From Physella acuta (taxonomy: Eukaryota; Mollusca; Gastropoda; Physidae), in NCBI RefSeq assembly GCF_028476545.1, contig NW_026732770.1, positions 138,579 to 202,578 of the forward strand: DNA of 64,000 nucleotides. The letters are read 5' to 3'. Positions 34,083-46,317 of the stretch are shown here, in pieces. The position numbers and the translations under genes are program-made. The notes under the pieces were generated by a model, which made no database searches, was not told the origin of the DNA, and saw nothing but the letters and a program-made list of their open reading frames with translations. Within the stretch, counting starts at the first letter, position 1. Every line of letters starts with the position of its first letter.

Positions 34083-34872
34083 TAAATGTCACTAGACTTT
34101 TTAATTAACTTGTTTTATTACGTCTTAGTGAGGCCAAAAATTATAGTGATTAAGCAGGGGCGGTAGATATTATGAACCCATTGCTGTGTTATGTTGATGA
34201 TGATTGTAGCCTAATGGGTAAGATGTCAATACTAGTGATGAGTGATATTGTTATAGTTAATGTGGACACGCCGCTTTGAGGGCGGTGCTATTTTGTTGAC
34301 AAGATGATAATGTCACAATGATCTTGATTTGATTTGTTATAATTATATTATTTTCAATGTATGATATGTGATGTGATGATATGTTATCGTATGAGGTTTG
34401 TTTTCTTAGCGTAAGGAGCCCAGTAGATTAGGATAATGCTGTTTTAAGATAATTTGGTGTCGTCACCCGGCCAGCAGGGGTATTGTTCGTTGGTCGGTTG
34501 CTTCATCGGTAGTTAGTTGATTTCAAGACTGAGGATGCAGTCATATTTTTTTGTGTGGGTAGGTCGAGGATGTACCGAGTACCTGGTTATGGATTTAAGG
34601 GTTCTAGGAAAAATATTCCTCTATGTCATATCGTATTTGGTTACTGAAGATGTTAAGAATTATTATTGGTACATGTCATTGTAACATGAGATGAATATGT
34701 GCAGGTGATGTAGTGATTTATGAAATTTGATGTGGTTACTTAATTACTTAGCACTAAATTAACACGTGAGATGTGATTTATTGTATAAATAATGTAGCGT
34801 AATTAACAGAAGAGGTACTACATTAGATTAAGTCTAATATATTAGGTTAGAGAGATGTTAGATAATGATAAC

Positions 34873-35104
34873 CAGAGTTTCTTCCAGGCATCTCTTCGGG
34901 GGGGGGGGGCTAAGCCCCCCCCCCCCCCCCCCCGAAATTTTTTTACAGCCCCTCCGAACGAAATTTATATAATTTATATAGAAAATATATACTTTTAACA
35001 GTGTCCGCCCCCCCCCCCCCCGAAGAAAGTCTACCGCCCCCCCCCCCGAAAATTTCAAGTGCCCCCCCCCCCCCCCCGGAGAAAAAAGTCTGGAAGAAAC
35101 ACTG
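34873..35104. mobile_element. hAT MITE (TTTCTTCCAG family), complete
   Basis: 232 bp. Ends CAGAGTTTCTTCCAGGC...GTCTGGAAGAAACACTG, flanked by the 8-bp target duplication atgataac (34865-34872, 35105-35112). Filled with C and G runs. Partial relatives at 14548, 16502 and 44205-44268. Confidence 0.92.
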
Positions 35105-35664
35105 ATGATAACCGATTAGTAGTGACATGTTGTTTTCCCCTAGGAATAATTTCTTTTCAGTGGAACTGATGTGATGTTTAAGCTCTATGATATGATCGAC
35201 ATTGTATGAAATCCTAGCCTTTACGTGAAGTGTGATTGTAGGATGTATACCCAACTGGTGATCTGAGATGTATACTTTACAGAATCGTCAAACTATGGTC
35301 GTGCGCGCGGAGACATGAACTGAACTAGAACTTTAAGAATTAGTTAAAAGTGTTTAGCATTTAAGGTCTATGTGTGAATGCTACCATAGTTGCTATTGTT
35401 AGGTAAAACAGAATGTTGTATTATTGATGTAATTAATAAAGCTAATGTGATTAGCTTGAAGAGAGAGGGGGGTAATGTTATGATGCATGTTCGACTAGGG
35501 AAATTGGTGCGCATGATTCTTAAAGCTGAAAGGATTTAAAAAAAAAATACTTAATGTAAATGTAGGTATTTCTTGCAGACATGACACACGTGAGAATAAC
35601 AATATATTCAGTATAATATGCAAATTATTTAAAGCCTGTGACGTTACATTTTATTTACTTGTGC

Positions 35665-35886
<222 letters not shown>

Positions 35887-35999
35887 CTTACTTTCTTCCT
35901 TCCTTCCTTCTGTCATCGCTATAGAGTCCTTTCATATGACGTCACGTCCGTTTGCGAGTGTAAACATCCGCCATCTCGGTGTACAGATCTACATTCAAA

Positions 36000-36226
36000 A
36001 TGGTGATCTGTGCGGTGAAAGGTTGTGATACTCGAAGTGGTAGATCTAAAGGGATTCCTTTATTTCGACTGCCAAGGGTTATATTAAACCAAGATGATAG
36101 AGATCGACAGTTAACAGAACGTAGACGCCGTCAATTTTTAGCCAATATTTATCGCAGCGGTGTGAGTGAAGCAGCGGGCAAATAAGATGCGAATCTGTTC
36201 TCGACACTTTGTTTCAGATAAGGACA
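36000..36226 (+). pseudogene. THAP-domain exon, frame broken
   Basis: ATG at 36000 in a good context (caaaatgg) opens [20 protein letters not shown] then LFRLPR, the start of a THAP zinc finger (C4, C9). Near 36185 the first frame stops. The continuation MRICSRHFVSDKD, supplying the C-x2-H half of the C2CH site, is in another frame. A one-step frameshift therefore separates the two halves. A possible donor (GTAAAA) follows at 36227. THAP domains bind DNA in P-element-type transposases and host regulators. Upstream is a tgacgtcac CRE-like site (35938-35946). Probably a captured gene fragment. Confidence 0.75.
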
Positions 36227-36369
36227 GTAAAATAATAACCTTCATTTTAATTACCTATAAAAGATAACTATTAATAAAACACATATGTTCGACCTACACA
36301 AATACTAATAGTAAAAGACAAAGTCAAAAGTAATAATAAGAATAATAAGATTTAATAGTAGGCCTAATA

Positions 36370-36760
36370 ATAGTGTTTTAATTTCTAGATCTAGAATCTA
36401 GCTCTAAACATGGCGTAAACAAAATTCGGACCACAGATCTAGATTCTGGATTTAGGGTGACTGGCTCCGCTGTGCAGACGTAGAATCTAGAATCTACTTA
36501 TTTACTTAAATTTAATTAAAAAATTTAGATCTACATTCGATTCTACACCCATAATAAATCAAAAGTAGTCATAATAGGCCTAATAAAGCATTTAATTGTC
36601 TCTAAGATCTAAAATCTCACTCTATAATCTAATCATTTTTTTAGCAAACGAAATTTTCTGAAATTGAAATAGATTGCATGACTAGACTTAGATCTAGAAT
36701 CTGCTACTTAAATTAAATTGTAAAAAGTTTATACAACCATGTAGTTGATATTATTGTAGT
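36370..36760. repeat. tctagatctaga-rich dispersed motif cluster
   Basis: Many overlapping ctagatct/agattcta words. Similar clusters at 17520, 54240 and 63380-63425. No function assigned. Confidence 0.6.
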
Positions 36761-37002
36761 AGAAGGCTTTAATAAATTACTAAGGCCTAATAACAATGGA
36801 CCCAGTCTACAATTGATACAATTGCAGGTCTACATAGGGCCTACAGTCTAGTAGTTTACAGTAGGCACCTAGTGTGTAGCTAGTATACTAGTGTGTAGCT
36901 TTCCCCTGATAAGCCATGTGTGCTATAAATGACATCGAGGTGAGAAATGTTGAGGGGAGAGCAGTGGGACTTTCCCCTTTGTTCTACCTGCTGGGCCCTG
37001 AA

Positions 37003-37230
37003 CAGGGGCGTTGCGAGGGGGGCGGGGGTGCGGACCGCACCGGGTGACACCATTTAGGGCGTGACACCAAGGCAAAAAAATAACAAAATATATAGAGAAA
37101 AACTTGAGGGGGGTGCAAATCGAAAACTGGAAAGTTTGTCCTTGGGAAGGGTCGCTACGCCTCTGGGGGGGGGGGGAGTGACACCATTTAAGTGCCGCAC
37201 CGGGTGACACCCGACCTCACTACGCCACTG
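37003..37230. mobile_element. hAT-like MITE
   Basis: Ends CAGGGGCGTTGCGAGG...CCTCACTACGCCACTG. Flanks gccctgaa and gccctggg look like an imperfect 8-bp target duplication. Inside: gtgacacc and gcggaccgcaccggg blocks shared with 52414-52688. Confidence 0.75.
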
Positions 37231-37518
37231 GCCCTGGGGGTCAAAATTATATAAGAGATACTATCTCTGTGCAGCTGGGTATCACTGAGGTGAGAAATGT
37301 TCAGGGAAGGTCAATTTTATGGTGGTCGGCGCTGTTATTTTAATGTATTGAATTCTCATTAATTAAACGATGTCCCTCTTAGAACCCTTCCAAAAAACAT
37401 AATTAATTGCTTAAAGGGGATATGCAAGTGTAGCACTATAGTATAACAATCTTTAAATCTCTGTTCCCAAGATGGTAAATTTAAAAAAGATTTACCGTGG
37501 CGGAGCACGGGTATGCAG

Positions 37519-37802
<284 letters not shown>

Positions 37803-37874
37803 GAAGATATTAAAAATTCGCGCCTTTTTTTCTATTTTCGCTCCCCCTACACCGAAAACCTGGATACGCCTCTG

Positions 37875-38017
37875 CGTGGGTCTCTTCCTAAATATTAGAC
37901 ACTGCTATTTAAATGACTATAAAGAAAAGCGTGGGTCACTTTAGTATCTATTGTATACCTTTACTAATATTTAGGAAGAGACCCACGCTTTTCTTTATAG
38001 TTATTTAAATAGTAGTG
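37875..38017. repeat. Nested inverted repeats (palindrome)
   Basis: 37875-37897 pairs with 37965-37987 (cgtgggtctcttcctaaata). 37900-37937 pairs with 37980-38017 with few mismatches. The two pairings overlap, so alternative hairpins are possible. Confidence 0.8.
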
Positions 38018-38099
38018 TTTAATTTATGTTCTTCTTTTTAGTGCATTATTACATAAACGCTTGTTATTAAAACGTTTTTTTATGAAAAATTTTTTTTTA

Positions 38100-38265
38100 T
38101 TCACAGACCATACTTCATCAGTTTTGAAGTTTATGAATTTGTTTTTCACCTTTTCACTTCTTTTAAGGTATTCAACCTCTAAGTCCCCTTCTTCGTCCAC
38201 CAGTTTCTTTACTATTCCAGTATAGAACGCAGTCGATTTTTTGTTTCGTCAATGTTCCAAATGCA
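38100..38265 (-). pseudogene. Transposon-associated protein fragment
   Basis: The minus strand encodes FYTGIVKKLVDEEGDLEVEY then LKRSEKVKNKF, resembling a short SH3-like tail found in several animal transposon-encoded proteins. No full gene. Low certainty about the family. Confidence 0.4.
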
Positions 38266-38346
38266 TTCTGGCCGAAACTTATGTTTCCCCATCACTTTCT
38301 CCTAATAGTTTCACTTGTTTTTTTTAAAGATTAATTTGTTTTGTTT

Positions 38347-39646
38347 GGGACATATATGTCCCTACGGTCCGGAAGGGAGCTAACTTTTTTTACAATGTCG
38401 CTAAGCATGTGTTTTTGCAGTTGAATACATATAGGGGCATAGCTTTTTTTTACTATTACTGAACAAAATACTGAGCAAATACTGTGTATAGAGAATAATG
38501 ACGATAAAAGCAACTTGCTTCTTTATGAAAAAGATGATAAACGGTTTGAGTTTGGGTTCTTCAGAATCGGGGGGGGGGGGTATTTGTCGGGGGAGGGGTA
38601 GTGTCCTAGACCCGAAGCTGCCACTTTACATTATCATCAATAGAACATCATTTGCCCAACGAACAATCAAACGTCCTCTTGAGATTTGAAAAAGAAGACT
38701 TGAGCAAGATATTGTTTTCAACTAGAGGCTTCTGGAAACACACTTTCAAATACAAGTTATTGACTATGGTTGTGGGAAATTTACAATAGATGTTGATTGT
38801 AATTAAGATCCCAATGTTATTTGGCATATTTTGAGTGTTTGGTAGCTCTGATTATTGATAATAGTAAACAGTAAGTGATTCATTTTCAAACTCATTTGCA
38901 AGACATCTGTAGATTTTTTTAGAATGAGACTTGTGATGGGATACAATGTACTTCTAAATTTGAAGACTACTAGTTCATGTTTCATATGTTGATAATGTGA
39001 TGCCTAGATATAGATTTTAAGTAAAAAAAAAAGAATTTATACGCACACTTAACAAGAATTCAAGCCTGGCTACAATGAAAAACCAAGCTTGAATATATGC
39101 AAATGATAGCGAGAGCTCCCATCTATGAATTAAATGAAAGAAATATCACCTCAAGACAAGAAGTTCACTTCAACCTCACAACCTGAACACAAGTCGATGA
39201 ATCAAATGAAGAAAAACGCAGGAGTTATGCACAATGGGCAAGGGAAAAGATTGAGAACATAACTGACAATATGTGTGACGTCTGTCATATTCGCGTTTAT
39301 TACATAACATCACGTAACTGCTTCCAAAAGCTTCATTCATAGATGACTATACACTCATAAAAGACATACATGTGTTCTCATTACTGATATTCTTAGTTTC
39401 CAATGTACCAGAATAACAAACACACGTTTGATCACCTTTGGAATAAACATTTTGATATAACGCAACCTATTTTCGATAACTTTCCATTGAGGACCATAGG
39501 GACATATATGTCCCATGCTGTATCTCAAAAACTATTTAAGGTATCAGAAAACCGATAACATTTTTTAAATCTACGTGTCATTTTACTACTAAATATGTGC
39601 ACAGATATTAGAAAGTATGCCTGCATTCCTTGTGGTCCTGAAAGGG
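38347..39646 (+). mobile_element. piggyBac-type transposon fossil
   Basis: The right end reads ggtcctgaaaggg followed by TTAA (39647-39650), the piggyBac target. Matching 25-bp subterminal inverted repeats containing gggacatatatgtccc lie at ~38346-38371 and ~39490-39515. Near the right side 39253-39342 encodes MCDVCHIRVYY followed by RNCFQKLH, the C-terminal zinc finger of piggyBac transposases. The left terminal TTAA was not found. Confidence 0.7.
39253..39342 (+). pseudogene. piggyBac transposase C-terminal fragment
   Basis: A C-x2-C ... RNCF-x2-LH pattern just before a stop. It would bind element ends. The rest of the transposase is not continuous. Confidence 0.6.
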
Positions 39647-39912
39647 TTAAATGTGTAGGTTTATTGTGATTTATGTTAGAAGAGTAATTATTTTCCCTAC
39701 TGTTGTTCGCTTGTCTTAAATCTGGTTGTGTTGCGTTTATTGCCTTTTGTTTTGGTTGTGTTGTTCGTATATTTTGTGTTATTTTGTATGCTAAGTTGTT
39801 TTGTGTGTCACGTTATTTTTTTCCTTTGTGTTCTTCAAAGAATACTTTATGAATGTATTTTACACCGTAGCGGCGAAGAAATGACATACAACTATATAGT
39901 ATGTACATTATA

Positions 39913-39915
<3 letters not shown>

Positions 39916-40007
<92 letters not shown>
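39916..40007. repeat. (TA)n array
   Basis: 92 bp of TA abutting the Ginger1-type left end. Confidence 0.97.
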
Positions 40008-40011
<4 letters not shown>

Positions 40012-40249
40012 ACGGTCAAAGACCGAAGTGCGGCCAAAGTGCGGAGAGCTTAGAACTGAGAGCGTATTTTGTACATTGGCCGGACAATGCGCGCACTGGC
40101 CGGGACGTACTGGCCAATGTCTGAAGCGCTTAAACTTGAAAACCTATTTCGTACATTGCGCGCACTGGCCGGGATGTCCTGGTCAATGTCTTATCTAGAC
40201 TAAGTTGTGAACGCATTTTCCTTATTCTGGGTGCGATTTCATTGTGAGT

Positions 40250-41565
40250 AACGTATTGTTTGGCTCTCGTTTTTATAGCATTCTATGCGCAATGCGACAT
40301 GGACCAAAAGGGCCGTAAGACCAAAAGACAGGCATACCAGATGGCTGCCAAAATATTTCTGAACTAAAGGAAATTTTTCACGGAAAACCAAGGCATAGCC
40401 AAAGTCAAGGTTCAGCAGAACGTGCCAACCAAGATTTTCAAAATATGATGATGACATGGATGCAGACAAATGAATCAGCTCATTGGGCTGTGAGTCTCAA
40501 ATTTATTCAATCGCCATACGAAGCCTTGTTTGGACACTTAACATCTCAAAAATCTACCAAGAAAGGCCCTCGATAATTTAGTTACTGGGGAAGATCTCGA
40601 GAACATTAAACAAGAAATAGAGGTTGCCATAAATGCAACGACATCCTCAGCAGAGGCGTAGCGATGGGGGGGGGGCAGGGGGGACATATGTCCCTGGGCG
40701 CCGACCCTAGGGGGCGCCAAAATGGGTTGTAAAAACAAATTAAAATGTCATTTAGCTGCGTTTTTGCAGTTTGGGGGGGGGGGGGAGTGCAAATCGAAAG
40801 TTTGAGGTGGGGGGGGGGTGCAAATCGAAAAGTCGAGGGGGGGGGGGGGGTAAATTAAAAAAATGTGCTCTCGAGGGGGGCGCCAAATTGAAAGTTTGTA
40901 CTCGGGCGCCGGGAGGGGTCGCTACGCCTCTGATCCTCAGCTAGCATATATGTTGCCATGGCGGAGCGTTCTGACCAGTTGCGTTACAATAATATGGCCA
41001 ACAGATTGTGAAAAACATTGTAGTGCAGCCCATTCTTGTGGATCCTGTGGCAACGATATCCATGCAATATGCGGAATAGCCAATGAAGCAGACAAAGAGT
41101 ACGGAGGGAATATTACCTGCAGGTTATGTCACAATAAACAAGAAATCCTGGAAAACGGGTCAGCAGATCATACTAGCTTGCAAACTCAAGGTGCTAAGAT
41201 GCTTATAAAATCAGATACACATTTTAAACAAGCTGAAGTGGGAGATAATGTTCGCATCCGTATACCAGATGTTGACAGAGGTCGCGGTGATGCCCGAGCG
41301 TCATTGCAGTTTTCATAAGCGTCGAGGGCGGTTTCTACAAGCTAGGAACGGAAAATGGTGTTCTAAAACAACTGTATGCTCGTCCGTTGGCACTTAGGAA
41401 AAATCACTACGAACTATCGCATTTTCACAATCACTGACCGGCGGGCAAGGCTGCACTCACTGCGATTGCACAACCACGTGCACAACAAATCGCTGCAAGT
41501 GTAAAAATAACAAGCTACTATGTAATTCTAAATGCCATAAAAGTTCGACTTGTAACAAGTGATAA
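40250..41565 (+). pseudogene. KRBA2-like (Ginger1) transposase remnant
   Basis: Conserved blocks in order: HGKPRHSQSQGSAERANQDF (integrase core, catalytic E region, ~40379), NMMMTWMQTNESAHWAVSLK, then SPYEALFG. After the MITE come HSCGSCGNDIHAICG (~41030), RLCHNKQE, and VGDNVRIRIPDVDRGRGDAR. A Cys-rich tail CKCKNNKLLCNSKCHKSS follows, ending near 41563. These match the domain order of KRBA2-like integrase-derived proteins common in invertebrates. Frames are interrupted several times, so it is a pseudogene. Confidence 0.75.
40651..40932. mobile_element. hAT MITE inside the Ginger1 transposase
   Basis: Ends CAGAGGCGTAGCGATGG...GGTCGCTACGCCTCTG. Perfect 8-bp target duplication atcctcag (40643-40650, 40933-40940). 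Contains G runs and ggacatatgtcc. A truncated relative lies at 60420-60590. Confidence 0.93.
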
Positions 41566-41890
41566 TATGGATTGAGACTATAGTACAATAAAACTATTTG
41601 AATGTTTCTGCTATTTACTTTAATTAATAATCAATAAAGACTTAATTTCATGATCCTTACTGTATTAAAAAACCAAAGTCTACTCATGATCTTCTAATTC
41701 GCACTTTGGCCGGTCGTCCCTCGCAAGATAATCTTCTAATTAAGACTTGGCCGGTCCACCATGGTCAGTTCGCGGATTGGCCGGCCAAAGACCGAAATCA
41801 AGTAAAGTTTCGGACTTTGACCGGTCAACGGAAGTCAATATTGGCCAATGCGCGCTTTACCCGACTTCGGCTTTGACCGTAACATGTAAT

Positions 41891-41935
41891 ATGTTACGAC
41901 CAAAGCCCGCATTGGCCGGCCAATGTGTGCTATAT
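41891..41935 (+). repeat. Second Ginger1-like terminus
   Basis: tgttacgaccaaagcccgca followed by ttggccggccaatg, in the same orientation as the left end at 40008. No matching right end. Confidence 0.55.
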
Positions 41936-42261
41936 TTTTTTTTTTCAATTAATTAGAGTAATGACTTAATTCATCTATATTTTGCTTAGAGTAATTTAGA
42001 GTAATGATTTAATTCACCTATATTTTGCATAGTAAAGCAACCTAAAAAAAACAGTTTAAAAATCTGTTCTAGCTGCTAAGTAAGAGGTCCCTGATGCAAC
42101 TTTTATAACTGGAAAGTTTAAAATGTTATTTTATTTGTATAGTTTCACTATTTCTCGTTATTCTAAAAAAAAATCGCATTTTCACTATTTCGCTTTTTTC
42201 TCAAAATGTCAGTTTTTATCAAAATAGCACGTGTTAGTTGTTAGGAACATTTATCTCGAAA

Positions 42262-42610
42262 ACTATTAAAGAAGAGCCGGCACGCGGCATAACATACGCC
42301 GCTATTTAGTTGTTGTTTTTTCTACTTTTCAGTAATTCATAATTTGTGAATTCGACAGTACCGACGCTGACACTGAAAATATTTCGTTAAAACACTATAC
42401 GTAGCTCGTTAAGGACCATACCCCCCTCCCCAACGTTTAAAATCGTTTCAAACTAAATTATCTGCCCCTAATTGCCGTCACTAAACCCGACTCCACGAAG
42501 GTAAACATAGCGTGAACCACAGCTCACTAAGACCATGTAGGGGTGGGGATGGTAGGGAGCGCGTTTACAGCTTGTTTTCTAGCGTCTCCCAGAAGAGAAT
42601 TATATATATA
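42262..42610 (-). mobile_element. Helitron H4 3' region, diverged minus copy
   Basis: Reverse-complement homology to 6895-7224. The terminal stem is gcggcgtatgttatgccgc and the CTAG is degraded (CTCT). Confidence 0.75.
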
Positions 42611-43480
42611 TAGATATTTCATTAAAATATTGCACACATGCTCACTAAACACTGCTTTAAACACTGACTACACATATTTAAAGGAATCTAATAAGGGTTT
42701 ATTTCCAAGCTGACTGCAAAGTGTAAATACCTCTGCACTCGTGAACTGATCATTAATATATTATATGGACATTGTTACAACTGTAGTAAATATCTCGCTT
42801 AAACCCCCACCCCTCCAGGTAGGTGTTTGAGGCATTTACATACATCTAGTTAAAATTGAAATTAAAGAACACACTAAAAAAATTAACATTTAAAATATTT
42901 AGTCTATCATGCAATTTTTGTTTAGTATCCCCCTAAAGGCTATTCAACTGTGCACATTTTACAGGTACTTGTAAAGAAATACGTTGAACGGTTAAAAAAA
43001 GTCCCGCGAGTTGAATGAGAGGGGTCAAAATCCGTTACTCGACTGCCGTTGAAAAATCAACTCGGTGATAGTTTTCAATTGGTAAATGAGATATGTTGTG
43101 TAATATCAACAACTATAAAAATTACGCATAATTAGAGGGCTTAAAATCTACTTGTTAATGGTACCATGCATATTACTATATGATCCATTTTTATTATCGA
43201 AACTATGAAGTGAAAAGCTACTATATTTGGGCGACGCGGGCAAAAACGTCGTTTATACGGCCGTTTGACATACCTACTACAATCAGTTATGTATTATTAA
43301 AACTTTTTATTTTTCGAACTAAATTGCTATGTCTATCCCTGAATTTTAAGGCAAATTTTAAGTATCACGTTTAAAAAATTAATCAAAAATTCAATTCACT
43401 TATCAGTCTAAAATGTTTGTATGGGTGTTAATTATATGTGGTTAAAGTTCTATGCTGCTCTGTCTAATACACTTTATTTT
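42610..43480. other. Sequence without recognised features
   Basis: AT-rich. No coding, RNA or repeat end supported. Confidence 0.45.
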
Positions 43481-44175
43481 CTGTGTAGCTAACTAAATGC
43501 TGATTCCATTTTAAATACTTAAAGAATAAAATCTCGTAGACAAAAGAATTGCACACCAAGTGAACGCCAAATAAAAAAAGTGCATAATAGTGCGCAATAT
43601 TATTAGTACTTTAAAAATTTACATTAGTTTTTTGAGAAATCGGAAATAGCGTAAATTAGTACTTCCGGTCAACGAAAATTACTCAAAATTTAACAAAAGG
43701 TAGAGAATTAGATCTTTTACTTACATGTGAAATTTCATTTATCTATCTGAAATAGTACTCAAGTTATAGGCTTTTGAAAAATTCAAAGTAGGAAAAGTAC
43801 CACTTCCGGTTATCGGAAATCGCTCAAAAGTTAATACGGATCTACGATTTTGATAAAATACTTATTTATGAAATTTCATCAACCTAGCTGTAACGGTACT
43901 CAAGTTATCGTGTTTACACACAGACATACACACAGACATAGGACAAGATTGCAAAATTATGTTTTTCCGTATCAGTGAGATGTAAAACGTCTCTATACTT
44001 CGTATATTCGAGAAAGTAAAAATTTGACGCGCTTTAAACATCAGTGTGACTGATGCAATGTGTTAGCATTACTAATGGTCTATTAATAGATGCTCAATCT
44101 CAATTTTTGATTGGATCGTCTAAAAATAGATGCTAATTGCATCATTCGCAAAGTGACGAAACTGTTTAGATTTTT
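43480..44175 (+). repeat. Repeat R5, direct copy
   Basis: Shared with 50740-51490 (same strand) and, inverted, 44340-45063. Contains tcgagaaagtaaa near 44010, and atagatgct and gatgcaatg motifs. Non-coding. Confidence 0.85.
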
Positions 44176-44199
44176 TTACGCACACAACTAATAGAATTT

Positions 44200-44270
44200 A
44201 GCCCCCCCCCCCCCCGAAAAATTTCTACCGCCCCCCCCCCCCCCCCCTAAGAGATGCCTGGAAGAAACTG
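44200..44270. repeat. hAT MITE end with poly-C
   Basis: C runs then taagagatgcctggaagaaa, the TTTCTTCCAG family end, between the two R5 arms. Confidence 0.6.
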
Positions 44271-44339
44271 CTCGTTATATACGCAAAAAAATCACTCAAA
44301 TGCATTATTCAAGGCGCGGTAATCATTTGTGCAAAGTCA

Positions 44340-45063
44340 TAGAAAAGGTCTAGAAAAGTGAATGTTAGACTTTTTACTTTCTCGTATATGCGAAGTAGGC
44401 CTATAGAGAAAGTCTTGTAATCGTGCAAAAATAAAATCGAGATTTTTACAAATCTCGACGTTCTACACCTCACTGATACGGAAAACATGATTTTGCAATC
44501 TTGTCCGTATGTCTGTGTGTGTGTCTGTGTGTGTGTGTAAACACGATAACTTGAGTACCGTTACAGCTAGGTTGAGGAAATTTCATATCTAATTATTTTA
44601 TCAAAATCGTAGATCCTGATCAACTTTTGAGCGATTTCCGATAACCGGAAGTGGTACATTTTTGCTTTGAATTTTTCAAAAGCCTATAACTTGAGTACTA
44701 TTTCATATAGATAAATAAAATTTCACATGTAAGTAAAATATCTAATTCTCTAACTTCTCTCAAATTTTCAGTAATTTCCGATGACCGGAAGTAGTAATTT
44801 ACGCTATTTCCAATTTCTCAAAAAAAAAAAACGCAGGTAAATTTATAAAGTACTAATAATATTGCGCACTATTATGCACATTTTGTTTTGGCGTTCGCTT
44901 GGTGCGCAATTATTTTTTCTATGAGATTCTATTCTATTTTAAAAAGTTTAAGTATTTAAAATGGATTAAAAATCATGTCTATATCCCGAGTTCCCATCCC
45001 CTGTTGTTTTATATAAGAATATTCGAGAAAGTTTAGGGGAGATCACTCCCGGTTTATTTAAGT
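44340..45063 (-). repeat. Repeat R5, inverted copy
   Basis: Reverse complement of 43480-44010 and of 50740-51325, including cttgagtaccgttacagcta and accggaagt blocks. Its right end has the near-palindrome ggggagatcactcccggttt. Confidence 0.85.
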
Positions 45064-45080
45064 CTGGAAAACCTCTAGGT

Positions 45081-45214
45081 CAGGGGTCGGTAACCTGTTG
45101 AGACGGAAGAGCCAAAAGTTACAATTTATAAAATTTCCCAGCTTTAAAGAGCCACTAACATTTTTATTTCAATATTATGATATTTGATTAGGATTTTACA
45201 TAATTATGTAGATT

Positions 45215-45313
<99 letters not shown>

Positions 45314-46010
45314 AAAATAAATAGCTTTCAATATGAAATAATATTTATTCAAATAAAAACATACATACGTTTCTAGCAAAAAATATTAAGGTATTTTAAC
45401 TAGCTCTACAAGAATGATAAAATCATTAATCAAATTATAAAACTATAATTATTTTAAAATATTTACAATAGTTTGGCCTTGCGTGCCTTTTAAAAGTATG
45501 TTTAAACCTGGCTCATAAGTTGTTTTTAGTTTCAAGCACGCCTCTAGATTTTTATTTGTTAGTTGGTTTCTTTACTTTTTATTATATTCATCATGCAAGA
45601 AAACGCTTGCTCGCATGAATATGTGAACCCGAAGATCGTCAGCCCTCCAAATGCCAACTTCTTTAACTCACTGTAGTATTCTGGAAGACTATTCCATGCG
45701 TCACATAATAGTGTCCCAACTTGTGGCATTTCTTTTAGAGCTATCTACTTGTGCATCGAAACGTGCATGTTTTACTGGACATCAAACTCTCCTAATTTGC
45801 TCTTAAGATCTGTGAACCTACCACTCCAAATAATGTTTGGTTTTCAAACCTAGCAATTGCATTTGAAGCGAGCCAGCATCAATTCCAAATAGCTCAAAGT
45901 TAATTAACCTCATTTGTTTTTGTGATGAGAGAATCTACTATGAACGTCAGAGTACTTGCATTTGTTTTGAATTGCTCAAATCTTTAAGTGAATCCACCCT
46001 TCAATGTGTT
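45081..46010 (-). mobile_element. hAT element fossil with transposase remnant
   Basis: The left end CAGGGGTCGGTAACC and the subterminal agagccaaaagttacaattt match the element at 14989. The body contains a (TA)n insertion (45226-45309) and, on the minus strand, a hAT transposase C-terminus. The other terminus was not found. Confidence 0.75.
45560..45800 (-). pseudogene. hAT transposase dimerisation region remnant
   Basis: The minus strand encodes EMPQVGTLLCDAWNSLPEYY, KKLAFGGLTIFGFTYSCEQAF and S-x-MMNIIKSKETN in order. The YSCEQAFS...IKSK pattern is typical of the C-terminal dimerisation domain of hAT transposases. Interrupted frames; pseudogene. Confidence 0.75.
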
Positions 46011-46317
46011 TATTGTAATGCTGAAGTAATTCATGTTACACACTTTTCTTCCTAAGATAGTCTGAGGTTGGAGGCAGAGAATTTTTTTTATTATTAAAGA
46101 AGTTGGATTAGTGGGACTGTAGACCGAACTATTTGGTGTCATTTGTGGCTGTCTAGCTGTAAATGGTTGGAATAAAATTGGTCTAATCAACGTGACGTCA
46201 TATTACGTTTAGTGAATTTACGGACACTTCTCGCTAGGGGCGGATTAAGGCTGAGCGGGTCCCCCGGCTGAAATGTTTTTGGTACCCCATATATAAATAC
46301 ACATATATATATATATA

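Larger units (their letters stand above)
26139..35516. mobile_element. Rearranged long-LTR retroelement cluster (fossil)
   Basis: Starts with a 1.9-kb LTR (26139-28032) and leader in plus orientation. Two minus-orientation units follow, forming a palindrome with the first. A plus-orientation 3' region then ends in a purine tract (gaagagagagggggg) and the first 41 bases of the same LTR (35476-35516). No coding part is recognised. Inversions, duplications and a nested MITE (34873-35104) and AGCGCAATT element (33432-34082) show it is a broken fossil with several breaks. Confidence 0.65.
33169..35516 (+). repeat. 3' region of long-LTR element with nested insertions
   Basis: Begins with U3-like repeats (gtgaggacctggcgtgaagac), continues as non-coding sequence and ends in a purine tract at 35458-35475 and an LTR start at 35476. 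Interrupted by elements at 33432-34082 and 34873-35104. Confidence 0.55.
40008..41884 (+). mobile_element. Ginger1-type DNA transposon fossil
   Basis: Inverted ends TGTTACGGTCAAAGACCGAAG (left) and CTTCGGCTTTGACCGTAACA (right), beginning TGT and ending ACA as known for Ginger1. Flanks tata/tgta could be a decayed 4-bp duplication. Subterminal parts are packed with ggccggccaatg-type inverted motifs on both sides. It encodes a KRBA2-like transposase remnant and is interrupted by a 282-bp MITE. The N-terminal half of the transposase is not recognised. Confidence 0.75.
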
